A DNA stretch of 64,000 nt, from the NCBI GenBank assembly GCA_022766365.1, contig JALENW010000024.1, positions 1 through 64,000 of the forward strand, written 5' to 3'. The translations under genes were made by a program, and so were the position numbers. Within the stretch, counting starts at the first letter, position 1; the number at the start of each line of letters is the position of its first letter. Positions 53,901 to 61,795 of the stretch are shown piece by piece. The notes beneath the pieces are model-generated. The model was not told the DNA's origin, made no database searches, and was given only the letters and a program-made list of their open reading frames with translations. The DNA is from Clostridiales bacterium. GTDB taxonomy: Bacteria; Bacillota; Clostridia; Peptostreptococcales; Anaerovoracaceae.

Positions 53901-54120
53901 GGTTTCAAAGATTCAGCAGTTGAGAAAACAGAAGGATTTTGCCATGATGGATAGAATAAATATTCAGATTGATGCAGATGATGAAGTAAAATCGGCTCTT
54001 TGCGAGCATGAAGAATATATCAAGAAGGAAACCCTTGCAGATAATGTTTCTCTCGGAGGCGGAGCAGAAAGCTTTGATATTAACGGACACAAAACCAAAA
54101 TCTCCGTTGCCAGGGTTTAG
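50998..54120 (+). CDS. ileS: Isoleucyl-tRNA synthetase, long (IleRS2-like) form with GIHH signature
   Basis: This 1040-residue class Ia synthetase charges tRNA(Ile). The editing domain (HSAPAFGEDDYQCG), KMSKS in DGKKMSKSKGN and a long C-terminal region of the eukaryote-like IleRS2 type are present. The first class I signature, normally HxGH, reads GIHH at residues 54-57 (bases 51157-51168) in PPTANGKPGIHH. Some IleRS2 proteins carry such a GxHH swap, and I recall it being linked to very high mupirocin resistance. A Cys-rich zinc site (CxC...CxxC) lies before KMSKS. GAGGAGGG precedes the ATG. Expression is under the T-box. Confidence 0.96.
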   Translation: MFKNLSEKPVAEVQAEQVKLWKEEDILNKCVTAREGRPAFVFYEGPPTANGKPGIHHVMARTLKDSVCRYKTMKGFQVNRKAGWDTHGLPVEIEVEKQLNMSGKQDIEKYGIKEFNQKCRESVFTYTGMWEDMTERMAYMVDMKNPYITLDNNYIESGWWILKEFFKAGLIYEGHKILPYCPRCGTGLASHEVAQGYKEVKTNTLTAKFKRKDREKEYFLAWTTTPWTLAANTMLTVGPDYDYIRAEMQEGEEKGNIFYVAKSLADKVLGEGKYKVLEEMKGSELEYVEYEQLMPFVEVKEGDKAFFVTVMDYVTIEDGTGIVHSAPAFGEDDYQCGRKYGVPMLQPVDEQGKYTTTPWKGRFVMEEGLDVDIIKWLFEEHKIFSKEKVVHNYPHCWRCGTPLVYYANPSWYIEMSRLKDKLVANNNTVNWYPQYVGEKRFGNWLADVKDWAISRSRYWGTPIPVWRCECGHLECVGSREELVEKSIEDIDMSIELHRPYVDDVHIKCKKCGKTMSRIPEVMDCWFDSGAMPFAQWHYPFENKENFYEKIFPADFICEGIDQTRGWFYSLMAISTFIAGKAPYKNVLVNDLILDKDGKKMSKSKGNTVSPFELFDKYGADATRWYLLSVSPAWSPTKFDEDGLKDVVSKFFGTLRNVYNFFVLYANNDNVDVANCFVDYKDRPELDRWVLSKFNKVVKAATEYMDSYDHMRTVRVISEFVSEDLSNWYIRRARRRFYGTEMNLDKKSVYATTYEVLVGVSKLIAPFAPFIADELYTNLTGDESVHVAYFPDADLSLVDEKTEERMDLVRTLVTLARGTREKERIKVRQPLGEILVAGQYEELIGDLVDLIKDELNVKNVIFDSEPDKYMNFLLKPNFKIAGPTLGGHIKSFGKALAKVDPKEFTGKLDLEGFVDMELDGELVKVEKDFVDVQIEAKDGFAVAMENNVFTILDTKLTPELVSEGLARELVSKIQQLRKQKDFAMMDRINIQIDADDEVKSALCEHEEYIKKETLADNVSLGGGAESFDINGHKTKISVARV

Positions 54121-54122
54121 CT

Positions 54123-55151
54123 ATGAAAGAAGACATCAGGGGACTTCTCCCATATGAACTTGAGAAGAGACTCACAGATATGGGAGAGCCTGCTTTCAGG
54201 GGAAAGCAAGTCTTTCAATGGTTATTCAAAGATGTTGAGAGCTTTCGGGATATGCGAAATATTCCGAAAGCTTTAATTGCCAAGTTGGAAGATAACTTTG
54301 TGATATCCGGACTCACATTAAAAAAACATCAAAAATCAAAATATGATGTCACAGAAAAATTCCTTTTTGAATTGAACGACGGGAACCAAATCGAAGCCGT
54401 TCTAATGGGTTATAAGTATGGAAATACAGTTTGCATTTCCAGTCAAGCAGGATGCAGGATGGGATGCAAGTTTTGTGCTTCAGGACTTCTTGGTCTTTCC
54501 AGGAACCTCACGCAGGGTGAAATCATGGGACAGGTAACAGAGGTTTCAAGGATATCAGGAAGAAAAATAAATAATGTTGTAATAATGGGTACAGGAGAAC
54601 CACTGGACAATTATCAAAATATTTCCAATTTCTTAAGGCTGATACATGAACCAAATGGCATGAATATGTCTATGAGATCAATTACAATTTCAACCTGTGG
54701 CCTTGTTGATAAATTAAAATGTTTAGCAGAAGAGTTCCCTCAGGTAAATGTTGCAATTTCACTTCATGCACCCACTGATGAGAAACGAAGTCAGATTATG
54801 CCTATTAATAAAAAATTCCCCATAACGGAGCTGATAGGGGAATGTAGAGATTATGTTAAAAAAACCGGAAGGAGAATTTCATTTGAATACACCTTGGTTA
54901 AAGACTTTAACGACGGCGATGATGACATGTTGATTTTAGCTGTACTTCTCAGAGGTCTTAATTGTCATGTAAATCTTATTCCATTGAATCAGGTAGACGA
55001 AACCGGTCTCTGTACCTCCGGAAGAAAGCGTGCTCTGGAGTGTATGAAAATTTTAAATTCCAGGGGAATTCAAGCTACTGTGAGAAGACAGCTAGGATCT
55101 GATATCAATGGTGCCTGTGGCCAGTTGCGTCTTAAACAAAGTGTCGAATAG
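54123..55151 (+). CDS. rlmN: 23S rRNA (A2503-C2)/tRNA (A37-C2) methyltransferase RlmN
   Basis: This 342-residue radical-SAM enzyme methylates C2 of A2503 in 23S rRNA. CxxxCxxC is at Cys111, Cys115 and Cys118 (GCRMGCKFCASGLLG). MGTGEPLDNY and the methyl-carrying Cys in the C-terminal NGACGQL (near residue 333) are present. It starts 2 bp after ileS, so it is probably co-transcribed. The last 60 bp overlap, tail to tail, the coding end of the minus-strand M20 gene. The final LRLKQSVE is a short unconserved tail inside the overlap. Confidence 0.96.
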   Translation: MKEDIRGLLPYELEKRLTDMGEPAFRGKQVFQWLFKDVESFRDMRNIPKALIAKLEDNFVISGLTLKKHQKSKYDVTEKFLFELNDGNQIEAVLMGYKYGNTVCISSQAGCRMGCKFCASGLLGLSRNLTQGEIMGQVTEVSRISGRKINNVVIMGTGEPLDNYQNISNFLRLIHEPNGMNMSMRSITISTCGLVDKLKCLAEEFPQVNVAISLHAPTDEKRSQIMPINKKFPITELIGECRDYVKKTGRRISFEYTLVKDFNDGDDDMLILAVLLRGLNCHVNLIPLNQVDETGLCTSGRKRALECMKILNSRGIQATVRRQLGSDINGACGQLRLKQSVE

Positions 55152-56270
55152 CTTGATACCGCTGAGGAGTACATCCTCATCAAAATCAAAGTGATCGTTG
55201 TGCAGCGGTATACCGGTTCCGGTTCCAAGAAAGAAGAAAACCCCGGGAAGTACCTGTTCAAAACAAGAAAAATCCTCGGCTATCATCACAGGGCGTCTTA
55301 GCTCAACATAGTCGAGTTTTTTTAACGCATATTTAATTTTGGAATATAAGACAGGATCATTTACAACAGCGGGATGCCATTGGCTAACGTCCACATCAAC
55401 CTTTACGCCAAGTGTTGACTCAATATCTGCTCCTATATTTCTCATAGCATTGACGATTTTGGCCCAGGTGAGGTCATTGAATGTTCTCATAGTTCCATCT
55501 AACCTTGTGTGTGGAGAAATAGCGTTCCTCACATTACCGCTTTCCATTTTGCCAAATTGAAGTATGGATCTTTCTCTTATAAATTTATCTTTATAATGAT
55601 AAATACTTGTTACAAATTCACATGCTGCCATCAGTGCGTCACGACCTTTTTCCGGTTCTCCCGCATGGGCTGATTTTCCCTCAAAGATTACCTTAACATT
55701 TGTAGATCTCGCCATCATAGGACCGGGTTTTGAGGTGATCTCTCCTTTTTCTATCATAGGCCAGAGGTGTAATCCGTAGATAGCCTTTACATTGTAATCT
55801 TGGAATATCGATGTATTCACTATAGCTTCAGCTCCATCTATAGTTTCCTCTGCAGGCTGAAATATAAGAAGGGCATTGTAAGGAAACCGTAGGCCTTCTT
55901 TCTTGTAGCGGTCGAGGACATGGGCAAATCCCAGCATATTAGCCATGTGACCATCATGTCCACATGCATGCATACAACCCTCATGTTCAGATGCATAAAA
56001 AGCAACAGTTTGTTCTTCAATAGGAAGTCCATCCATATCGCAGCGGAATGCAATAGACTCATCGCTGCCAAAATCAAAGAATGCAGATAGCCCGGTATTA
56101 ACAAGAGGCTCTGTTTTGCAGTTCAGCTTACTCAAAATTCCTTTGACATATGCTCCGGTCTTGTAAACCCAGAACCCTAATTCAGGGATTCTATGCAGAT
56201 CCTGCCTGTATCTGGTAACTTCATCGAGCAGATATGAATATTCATTTAAATTGGTAATGTTATTTTCCAT
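55092..56270 (-). CDS. M20 family amidohydrolase (aminoacylase/hippurate hydrolase-like)
   Basis: This cytosolic metal enzyme has 392 residues. The zinc ligands are visible in HACGHDGH (residues 101-108, with Cys103 and His105), in PAEETIDGA (about 138-146), in GLHLWP and in the late LHNDHFDFDE. The DxD-type RCDMDGLP element is present, and the lid domain with GKSAHAGEPEKGRDAL follows. It should hydrolyse N-acyl amino acids or similar amides; the exact substrate is unknown. GAGGAGG lies 7 nt before the ATG. Its last 20 codons overlap the end of rlmN on the other strand, and the tail LATGTIDIRS there is probably a late extension. Confidence 0.9.
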   Translation of the reverse strand: MENNITNLNEYSYLLDEVTRYRQDLHRIPELGFWVYKTGAYVKGILSKLNCKTEPLVNTGLSAFFDFGSDESIAFRCDMDGLPIEEQTVAFYASEHEGCMHACGHDGHMANMLGFAHVLDRYKKEGLRFPYNALLIFQPAEETIDGAEAIVNTSIFQDYNVKAIYGLHLWPMIEKGEITSKPGPMMARSTNVKVIFEGKSAHAGEPEKGRDALMAACEFVTSIYHYKDKFIRERSILQFGKMESGNVRNAISPHTRLDGTMRTFNDLTWAKIVNAMRNIGADIESTLGVKVDVDVSQWHPAVVNDPVLYSKIKYALKKLDYVELRRPVMIAEDFSCFEQVLPGVFFFLGTGTGIPLHNDHFDFDEDVLLSGIKLFDTLFKTQLATGTIDIRS

Positions 56271-56354
56271 AGGATTTCCTCCTCGTTAGTATTATACACC
56301 AAGATAATGATAAGTCTACTTTAATGATATTAGTTTTTATGGTAAAATTACTCC

Positions 56355-57224
56355 ATGAAACTGAGAACCCGAGTTAAGAGAATTAAGAAGAGAATATCAA
56401 GAAATTTTAAGATAGCAGGCAGTCGTTTTAAACGACTGATTATTATATCAGGAATCGGACTGCTTATTTGTGTTGCTGCACTTTACACTTATAAAGCATA
56501 TCTTTTTCACAATAATTACAAAGGCCTTGGATCTGATGAGCAAATCCCGATAAATCCGTATGATATGGCAAGACTCAAAAATGATGAAAACGGTTACCTG
56601 TCATATGCAGATGATAAATTTAAAAGTCTTCTCGTCGTAGATGTATCCGATCATAACGGGAAAATAGATTGGGAAAAGGTAAAAGATTCCGGAGTTCAGG
56701 GAGCCATGATAAGGGTAGGTTATCGTGGCTGGGGAAATGCTGAGATTGTGGAAGATAGATATTTCCAAAGTAATATAGCAGGAGCAAAGGCACAGGGTAT
56801 AAACGTTGGAGTTTACTTTTATTCCCAGGCAACGACACCTGAGGAAGCTATTGAAGAAGCTGAGTTCGTTATGGACAAGGTATGGGGGAGAAGAATCAAT
56901 CTCCCTGTTGCCTTTGATATGGAGCCATTCATGGGACAGGAAAGGTTTGCAGACCACAGCAAGATTCAAAAGACCGAGATGGCGGATGCATTTCTTAAAG
57001 TCGTAAAAAAATTCGGATATGAAGGTATTTTGTATGGGAATCCTACATGGCTTTCAAATGATGTGGATATGAAAAAGCTAGCCAAATATCCCGTCTGGCT
57101 AGCTCACTATACTTCTTTTACGGATTGGCCCTATGAATTCAGAATGTGGCAATTCACAAGTGAAGGACGGGTAAAAGGAATTTCAGGTGATGTTGACCTG
57201 AATTTGTACTTTGGTAAAAACTGA
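56355..57224 (+). CDS. Membrane-anchored GH25 lysozyme-like muramidase
   Basis: The 289-residue protein has a basic N-terminus, one membrane helix (about 28-47) and an extracellular GH25 domain. Catalytic-type acids are in VVDVSDHNGKIDW (about 93-105) and AFDMEPF (about 188-194), with GYRGWG and YGNPTWL as further family segments. GH25 enzymes cut MurNAc-GlcNAc bonds in peptidoglycan. Being anchored and free of binding repeats, it is more likely a cell-wall remodelling enzyme than a phage lysin. No ribosome binding site is seen before the ATG, and an extended -10 (TGGTAAAAT, 56340-56348) lies only 6 nt upstream. It converges on the next gene with 4 bp between the stops. Confidence 0.88.
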   Translation: MKLRTRVKRIKKRISRNFKIAGSRFKRLIIISGIGLLICVAALYTYKAYLFHNNYKGLGSDEQIPINPYDMARLKNDENGYLSYADDKFKSLLVVDVSDHNGKIDWEKVKDSGVQGAMIRVGYRGWGNAEIVEDRYFQSNIAGAKAQGINVGVYFYSQATTPEEAIEEAEFVMDKVWGRRINLPVAFDMEPFMGQERFADHSKIQKTEMADAFLKVVKKFGYEGILYGNPTWLSNDVDMKKLAKYPVWLAHYTSFTDWPYEFRMWQFTSEGRVKGISGDVDLNLYFGKN

Positions 57225-57228
57225 AAAG

Positions 57229-58635
57229 TTATTTTGCAGTATCTAACAGATAGGTCATTATCACGCCACCATCTTCGTCGGCGGAGTTTTCCGTGGACGT
57301 GATGCTAATGATATTGGCCTTCTTAAATTTTTTTGATAAAATCGCACATGAAGTGGATGGTACGGAATCGATGAACTCCAATCTATCTGATGTATAACTC
57401 AAATAGTCATCTTTGATCTTCTGTGCGAAATCGCTTCCTTTGCTGTTGGACCAGATTGGAGTCGCTGCTGTCATTTTAACTGTGAACTCTGAAAGCCCGG
57501 CAAGAGTGTTTATGGCTTGGTCTATTTCTGCCATCTTAGCAGATGAAAGGCTTGAAATACTGAGCTTAATAAGCATGTTTTCGTCAGTTGTATCAACCAT
57601 ATTGATGCTGGATATGCATATTACCTCGCCGTTTTCGTCTTTGTAGTAAATGCCGTTCAGCATCGTATAGATAAGACTTAGAAGACGGCTGCTATCATTT
57701 TTGTTTATAACAGTCTGTGGTGATTCCTGAAGCTGTTCATACTCCAGATGTGCGTCAGGGAAGTCTTCTTCATATTTTTCTTTAAAGTCGTCTTTGAGTG
57801 AGTCAAGTTTTCCTGTAATTCTGTCCACATCATCTTTATTTATGACGATGACAGCTTCTGCATCTGATGGATAAATACCGGAACTGTCACCTCCTTTAAA
57901 ACTTGCCAGTTCGAAATTGATTGCGTCAGATTGCATTTTAGCCATAAATTTTCCGATAGCAACAACAGGATTTGGATATGAAGAAATTTTAGTATCAGGC
58001 ACACCGCCGGGAGCACCGGTGATGGAAATTTTAATAGCTACATCTTTCCCTGTCTCTTCGTATGAAATGGACTTGCTGATGGTATAGGCCTTAGAGCCGC
58101 CTGATGTCAGTGAATACATATGCTTGTTGCCCGAGCCCAGGTTAAATACGGTTGCACCGTCAGGTATCTCATCGGAAGGTATGTGACTGATACCGGAAAA
58201 CTCTCTGTCAGTATCACCGACAAAAATTATCTTTAATTCGCCGAATTCAATATTTGTTTTCAATATAGCCATGGCAGTTGCAATACTTTGCACTGATCCG
58301 GAAGGGTACTTGGTGTCGTATCTGCAGAACAAAATAGTTGAAGGTTCTTCTTCATGACCTTCTCCGGCTTTGCGAGTCATTATGAGAACGTTGTTTCCGT
58401 ATTTTGTGTAAGATACATCTTTGCTTTCTGCCCAACTTATCAACCAATCATTGGCTTTATCGACAGATTTGAATGATGATGATGAGTCTGAAACAACCTC
58501 TGCATAGGATTCTATTTTTTTTGAAAGGTTAGTCTGCCAATTATCTTCCATTCTTTTAAAATAAAAATATGCACCTGCCAAAATTGCTGTTATGGCTAGG
58601 AGCACAGCTAACCCGATTGATATTTTCTTTTTCAT
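57229..58635 (-). CDS. Membrane-anchored degenerate M20C (PepD-like) peptidase-fold protein, probably inactive
   Basis: The 468-residue protein has one N-terminal membrane helix (5-26) and an extracytoplasmic domain. Segment order matches dipeptidase PepD: ILFCRYD (101-107), SIATAMAIL, LKIIFVGDTD, FNLGSG, ITGAPGGVPDTKISS, FKGGDSSGIYPSDAEAVIVI. The metal ligands are gone: His of HxD is Arg105 (Asp107 stays), the Asp of GADNG is lost, EE is Thr-Asp, the Asp of TDSE is Gly, and the late His of HAGLE is Ser/Cys. PepD itself is cytosolic, so both place and chemistry have changed. It may bind peptides or scaffold wall enzymes; function unknown. AAGGAG precedes the ATG. Confidence 0.7.
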   Translation of the reverse strand: MKKKISIGLAVLLAITAILAGAYFYFKRMEDNWQTNLSKKIESYAEVVSDSSSSFKSVDKANDWLISWAESKDVSYTKYGNNVLIMTRKAGEGHEEEPSTILFCRYDTKYPSGSVQSIATAMAILKTNIEFGELKIIFVGDTDREFSGISHIPSDEIPDGATVFNLGSGNKHMYSLTSGGSKAYTISKSISYEETGKDVAIKISITGAPGGVPDTKISSYPNPVVAIGKFMAKMQSDAINFELASFKGGDSSGIYPSDAEAVIVINKDDVDRITGKLDSLKDDFKEKYEEDFPDAHLEYEQLQESPQTVINKNDSSRLLSLIYTMLNGIYYKDENGEVICISSINMVDTTDENMLIKLSISSLSSAKMAEIDQAINTLAGLSEFTVKMTAATPIWSNSKGSDFAQKIKDDYLSYTSDRLEFIDSVPSTSCAILSKKFKKANIISITSTENSADEDGGVIMTYLLDTAK

Positions 58636-58677
58636 TTATTCTCAAGGCTCCTTTATTTTCCAGTCTAAATCATATAT

Positions 58678-58706
58678 AATATACCAAAGCTTTGTAATTA
58701 TGACAA
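58678..58706 (-). promoter_or_regulatory. Promoter of the PepD-like gene
   Basis: On the minus strand TTGTCA (58701-58706) and TATATT (58678-58683) have a 17-bp spacer, starting transcription near 58671 and leaving a leader of about 36 nt with AAGGAG. It is divergent from the GNAT gene. Confidence 0.55.
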
Positions 58707-58760
58707 GTTTTTTCTTGTATATGTTCGTGATAATATTTATATATAGGAGGATGTGGCAAG

Positions 58761-59297
58761 ATGGATTCAAAGTATATTTACATAAGAGAGTCGGTGTTTG
58801 AGGACTGTACTTACTTTGCTCAGTGGGAGGTTAAACCAAGTGTAACGGAGTTTTTTACAATGGACGAAGGTAGAACCTATGAGGACGCTGTTGTAGATTT
58901 TGTTCACTGTAAGGAAAATCCTACAGAGGAGATGTACACTATCTGTCTCAGAGAAGGAAATTTACCAATTGGGAAGATATATCTTACTAAGATTAACAGA
59001 CGTACGGATTCCTTGGATATAACCAGAATATATATTGCTGATGAAGACAATAGGGATAAGGGTTATGGCTATGATGCCCTCAAGCTGATGTTGGACTACG
59101 CTTTCATTAATATGCACATGGAGAGGGTCACTCTTGATTATATGACTGCTAACAAGAAGGCAGAACATCTCTATGAGAAAATCGGATTTTCAAGAGAAGG
59201 TATCATGAGAAACTCCGGGAAGAAAAACGGCAAATATGTTGATTTGATTCTGATGTCAATGTTGAGATCAGAATATTATGAAAAGCATAAGAGATAG
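58761..59297 (+). CDS. GNAT family N-acetyltransferase (RimJ/RimL/SpeG-like)
   Basis: The 178-residue protein has an N-terminal YIYIRESVFEDCTYFAQWE segment as in RimJ/RimL-type enzymes. The acetyl-CoA loop RDKGYGYDALKLMLDYAF lies at about residues 96-113, and the ANKKAEHLYEKIGFSREGIMR helix-strand near the C-terminus completes the fold. Substrate may be a ribosomal protein, polyamine or small amine; sequence does not decide. TAGGAGGATG lies 10 nt before the ATG. Single gene with its own terminator. Confidence 0.85.
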   Translation: MDSKYIYIRESVFEDCTYFAQWEVKPSVTEFFTMDEGRTYEDAVVDFVHCKENPTEEMYTICLREGNLPIGKIYLTKINRRTDSLDITRIYIADEDNRDKGYGYDALKLMLDYAFINMHMERVTLDYMTANKKAEHLYEKIGFSREGIMRNSGKKNGKYVDLILMSMLRSEYYEKHKR

Positions 59298-59342
59298 ATA
59301 AAAGGGTTTTGATGAGACTTGTTAATATTTTTAATCTTTTTA

Positions 59343-59363
59343 GAGGCACAAGCCTCATTTTTT
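59343..59363 (+). terminator. Rho-independent terminator after the GNAT gene
   Basis: GAGGC (59343-59347) pairs with GCCTC (59352-59356) around a 4-nt loop and is followed by A and six T. Short but GC-rich, and placed just before the nrdD promoter. Confidence 0.6.
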
Positions 59364-59364
59364 A

Positions 59365-59391
59365 TTGACAAAGTAGCACTTGTGGTATAAT
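59365..59391 (+). promoter_or_regulatory. Promoter of nrdD-nrdG
   Basis: TTGACA (59365-59370) and TATAAT (59386-59391) are both perfect. The spacer is only 15 bp, partly offset by an extended -10 (TGG before TATAAT). Transcription would start near 59398 and leave a leader of about 148 nt. Confidence 0.6.
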
Positions 59392-59412
59392 CTATTAATC
59401 ACAGGAGCAAAA

Positions 59413-59429
59413 ACCACAATATATAGTAA
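59413..59429 (+). promoter_or_regulatory. Candidate NrdR box
   Basis: ACCACAATATATAGTAA resembles the NrdR-box core (CACAATATATAGTG type). It lies about 15 nt past the predicted transcription start of the nrd operon, a fitting place for repression. A clear second box at the usual helical distance is not seen, so the call is tentative. Confidence 0.4.
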
Positions 59430-59545
59430 TTGTTATTGGCGTTACTAATAGCAGGTTTTATGCAAATTGTCTGATAATAATCGGCTTTATCCACCAAGTG
59501 TGTAACCGTTATTAATAAAATCTATGATAAGGGGATATAAGTGAT

Positions 59546-61795
59546 ATGACTGAAATCAAGAAAATTGTAAAAAGAGATGGACGAACTGCAGAATTTAATA
59601 TAGATAAGATTGCCACTGCAATCTTTAAAGCGGCTCAGGTTCTAGGAGGCAATGATAAGGAGATGGCTACTTACCTTGCAAAGCAGGTAGAACTTTATCT
59701 TACCGAGGTATGCCATAACAACATGCCGACAGTAGAGCAGATTCAGGATGCGGTTGAGAAGATACTTATCGATAACGGTCACGCAAGGACTGCAAAGGAA
59801 TATATCTTATACAGGGCAGAAAGAACAAGAGTTAGGGATATGAATACCAAACTCATGAAGATATATGAAGATCTGACTTTCGTGGACGCTAAGGACAATG
59901 ACATCAAAAGGGAGAATGCCAACATAGATGGAAACACAGCTATGGGAACAATGCTCAAGTATGGTTCGGAAGGTGCTAAGGAATTCTATAAGATGTATGT
60001 AATAGATCCTAAGTTTGTGAAGGCTCATGAAGACGGAGATATTCATATTCATGATATGGATTTTTATACCCTGACTATGACTTGCTGTCAGATAGATTTA
60101 GTTTCTCTTTTAAAGGGAGGATTTTCGACAGGACACGGACATCTCAGAGAGCCTAACGACATAGAAAGTTACGCAGCACTTGCTTGCATAGCTATTCAGT
60201 CAAATCAAAACGATCAACATGGCGGACAGTCGGTTCCTAATTTCGACTACGGAATGGCTCCGGGTGTGAGGAAGACATATAGAAAGCTTTATTGGACCAA
60301 TCTCGGCAAGTTCCTTGAATTCATGGGGGATATTGAAGATGGACCTGAGAAGATGAAAGAGATCGGCAAAGAAATTTTAGAAGACTACGGCCTTGAACCT
60401 CAGATGGATTGGAACGACAAGTATACTGATATTGAAACAGATGTTTTGTTGAAAATTGACGGCATAGACAAAGAAGATTTAAAGAAAGCTCAAAAAAAAT
60501 CCAAAGATTTTGCAGACAGAGAAATTGTCAGAAAGACATATCAGGCTATGGAAGCTCTAATCCATAATTTGAACACAATGCATTCCAGGGCCGGTGCTCA
60601 GGTGCCATTCAGCTCTATAAATTACGGAACGGATACCTCGCCTGAGGGAAGACTTGTAATGAAGTGCGTAATGGAAGCCACTGAAGCCGGTCTCGGCAAC
60701 GGAGAAACACCGATTTTTCCTATACAGATTTTTAAGGTTAAAGAGGGTGTCAGTTATAATCCGGAAGATCCCAACTATGATCTTTTTAAACTGGCTTGCA
60801 GAACTTCTGCAAAGAGGCTTTTTCCTAACTTCAGCTTTCTTGATGCCCCATTTAATAAACAGTACTATAGAGAAGGTCATCCTGAGACGGAGTGTGCATA
60901 CATGGGATGCAGGACTAGAGTTATCGGAAATACATACGACCCTACAAGAGAAATCGTCTATGGAAGAGGAAATTTGTCATTTACATCTATAAATCTTCCA
61001 AGACTTGGTATAAAGGCAAAGGGAGATGTGGACGCTTTCTTTGAAGCATTGGATCAGAAAATTGATCTGTGCATAGGGCAGCTTAATGAGAGACTCAAGA
61101 TTCAATCCCGAAAAAAAATGATGAACTTCCCATTTCTTATGGGGCAAGGAGTTTGGATTGATTCAGAAAAGCTAAAGCCTACAGATGAGATCGGTGAAGT
61201 GATCAAGCACGGTACTCTCACAATAGGCTTCATAGGCCTTGCTGAGTGTCTGAAGGCTTTGATAGGTGTTCATCACGGTGAATCCAAGGAAGCCCAGGAA
61301 CTTGGCCTTATGATTGTTGCCTACATGAGGAAGAGAATGGATGAGGAAGCAAGAAGAACAGGCCTTAACTGGTCTCTCATTGCTACACCGGCCGAAGGAT
61401 TATCAGGACGGTTTGTACGTATAGATCGTAAAAAATTCGGTGAGATACCGGGAGTTACAGATAGAGAATTCTATACTAACAGTTTCCATATTCCGGTTTA
61501 TTACAACATAGGAGCTTTTGATAAAATAAGACTTGAAGCTCCATATCATGAGATGACAAACGGAGGACATATTTCATACATAGAGCTTGATGGGGATCCA
61601 CTTAAGAACCTCGATGCATTCGAACAGATTGTAAGATGTATGAAGGAAAACGGCGTCGGATACGGGTCTATTAATCATCCGGTTGACAGAGACCCATGTT
61701 GTGGATACACCGGAATTATAGATGATGTTTGCCCTCAATGTGGTAGAAGAGAAAAGGAAGAGGGTGAACAATTTGAAAGAATCCCCAGACTCTAA
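59546..61795 (+). CDS. nrdD: Anaerobic ribonucleoside-triphosphate reductase, truncated before the glycyl-radical motif
   Basis: This class III reductase has 749 residues. The N-terminal ATP cone (1-95, with VKRDGRTAEFNIDKI) and the barrel domain are complete. The C-terminal zinc site has Cys718, Cys719, Cys729 and Cys732 (DPCCGY, CPQCGR). In NrdD the zinc site is followed by FERIRRxTGYLxG-like sequence carrying the glycyl radical. Here the frame reads FERIPRL and stops, so the radical Gly and about 25 residues are missing. Neither other frame encodes GYL nearby. NrdG follows. Without a radical domain from elsewhere the enzyme should not work. Confidence 0.93.
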   Translation: MTEIKKIVKRDGRTAEFNIDKIATAIFKAAQVLGGNDKEMATYLAKQVELYLTEVCHNNMPTVEQIQDAVEKILIDNGHARTAKEYILYRAERTRVRDMNTKLMKIYEDLTFVDAKDNDIKRENANIDGNTAMGTMLKYGSEGAKEFYKMYVIDPKFVKAHEDGDIHIHDMDFYTLTMTCCQIDLVSLLKGGFSTGHGHLREPNDIESYAALACIAIQSNQNDQHGGQSVPNFDYGMAPGVRKTYRKLYWTNLGKFLEFMGDIEDGPEKMKEIGKEILEDYGLEPQMDWNDKYTDIETDVLLKIDGIDKEDLKKAQKKSKDFADREIVRKTYQAMEALIHNLNTMHSRAGAQVPFSSINYGTDTSPEGRLVMKCVMEATEAGLGNGETPIFPIQIFKVKEGVSYNPEDPNYDLFKLACRTSAKRLFPNFSFLDAPFNKQYYREGHPETECAYMGCRTRVIGNTYDPTREIVYGRGNLSFTSINLPRLGIKAKGDVDAFFEALDQKIDLCIGQLNERLKIQSRKKMMNFPFLMGQGVWIDSEKLKPTDEIGEVIKHGTLTIGFIGLAECLKALIGVHHGESKEAQELGLMIVAYMRKRMDEEARRTGLNWSLIATPAEGLSGRFVRIDRKKFGEIPGVTDREFYTNSFHIPVYYNIGAFDKIRLEAPYHEMTNGGHISYIELDGDPLKNLDAFEQIVRCMKENGVGYGSINHPVDRDPCCGYTGIIDDVCPQCGRREKEEGEQFERIPRL

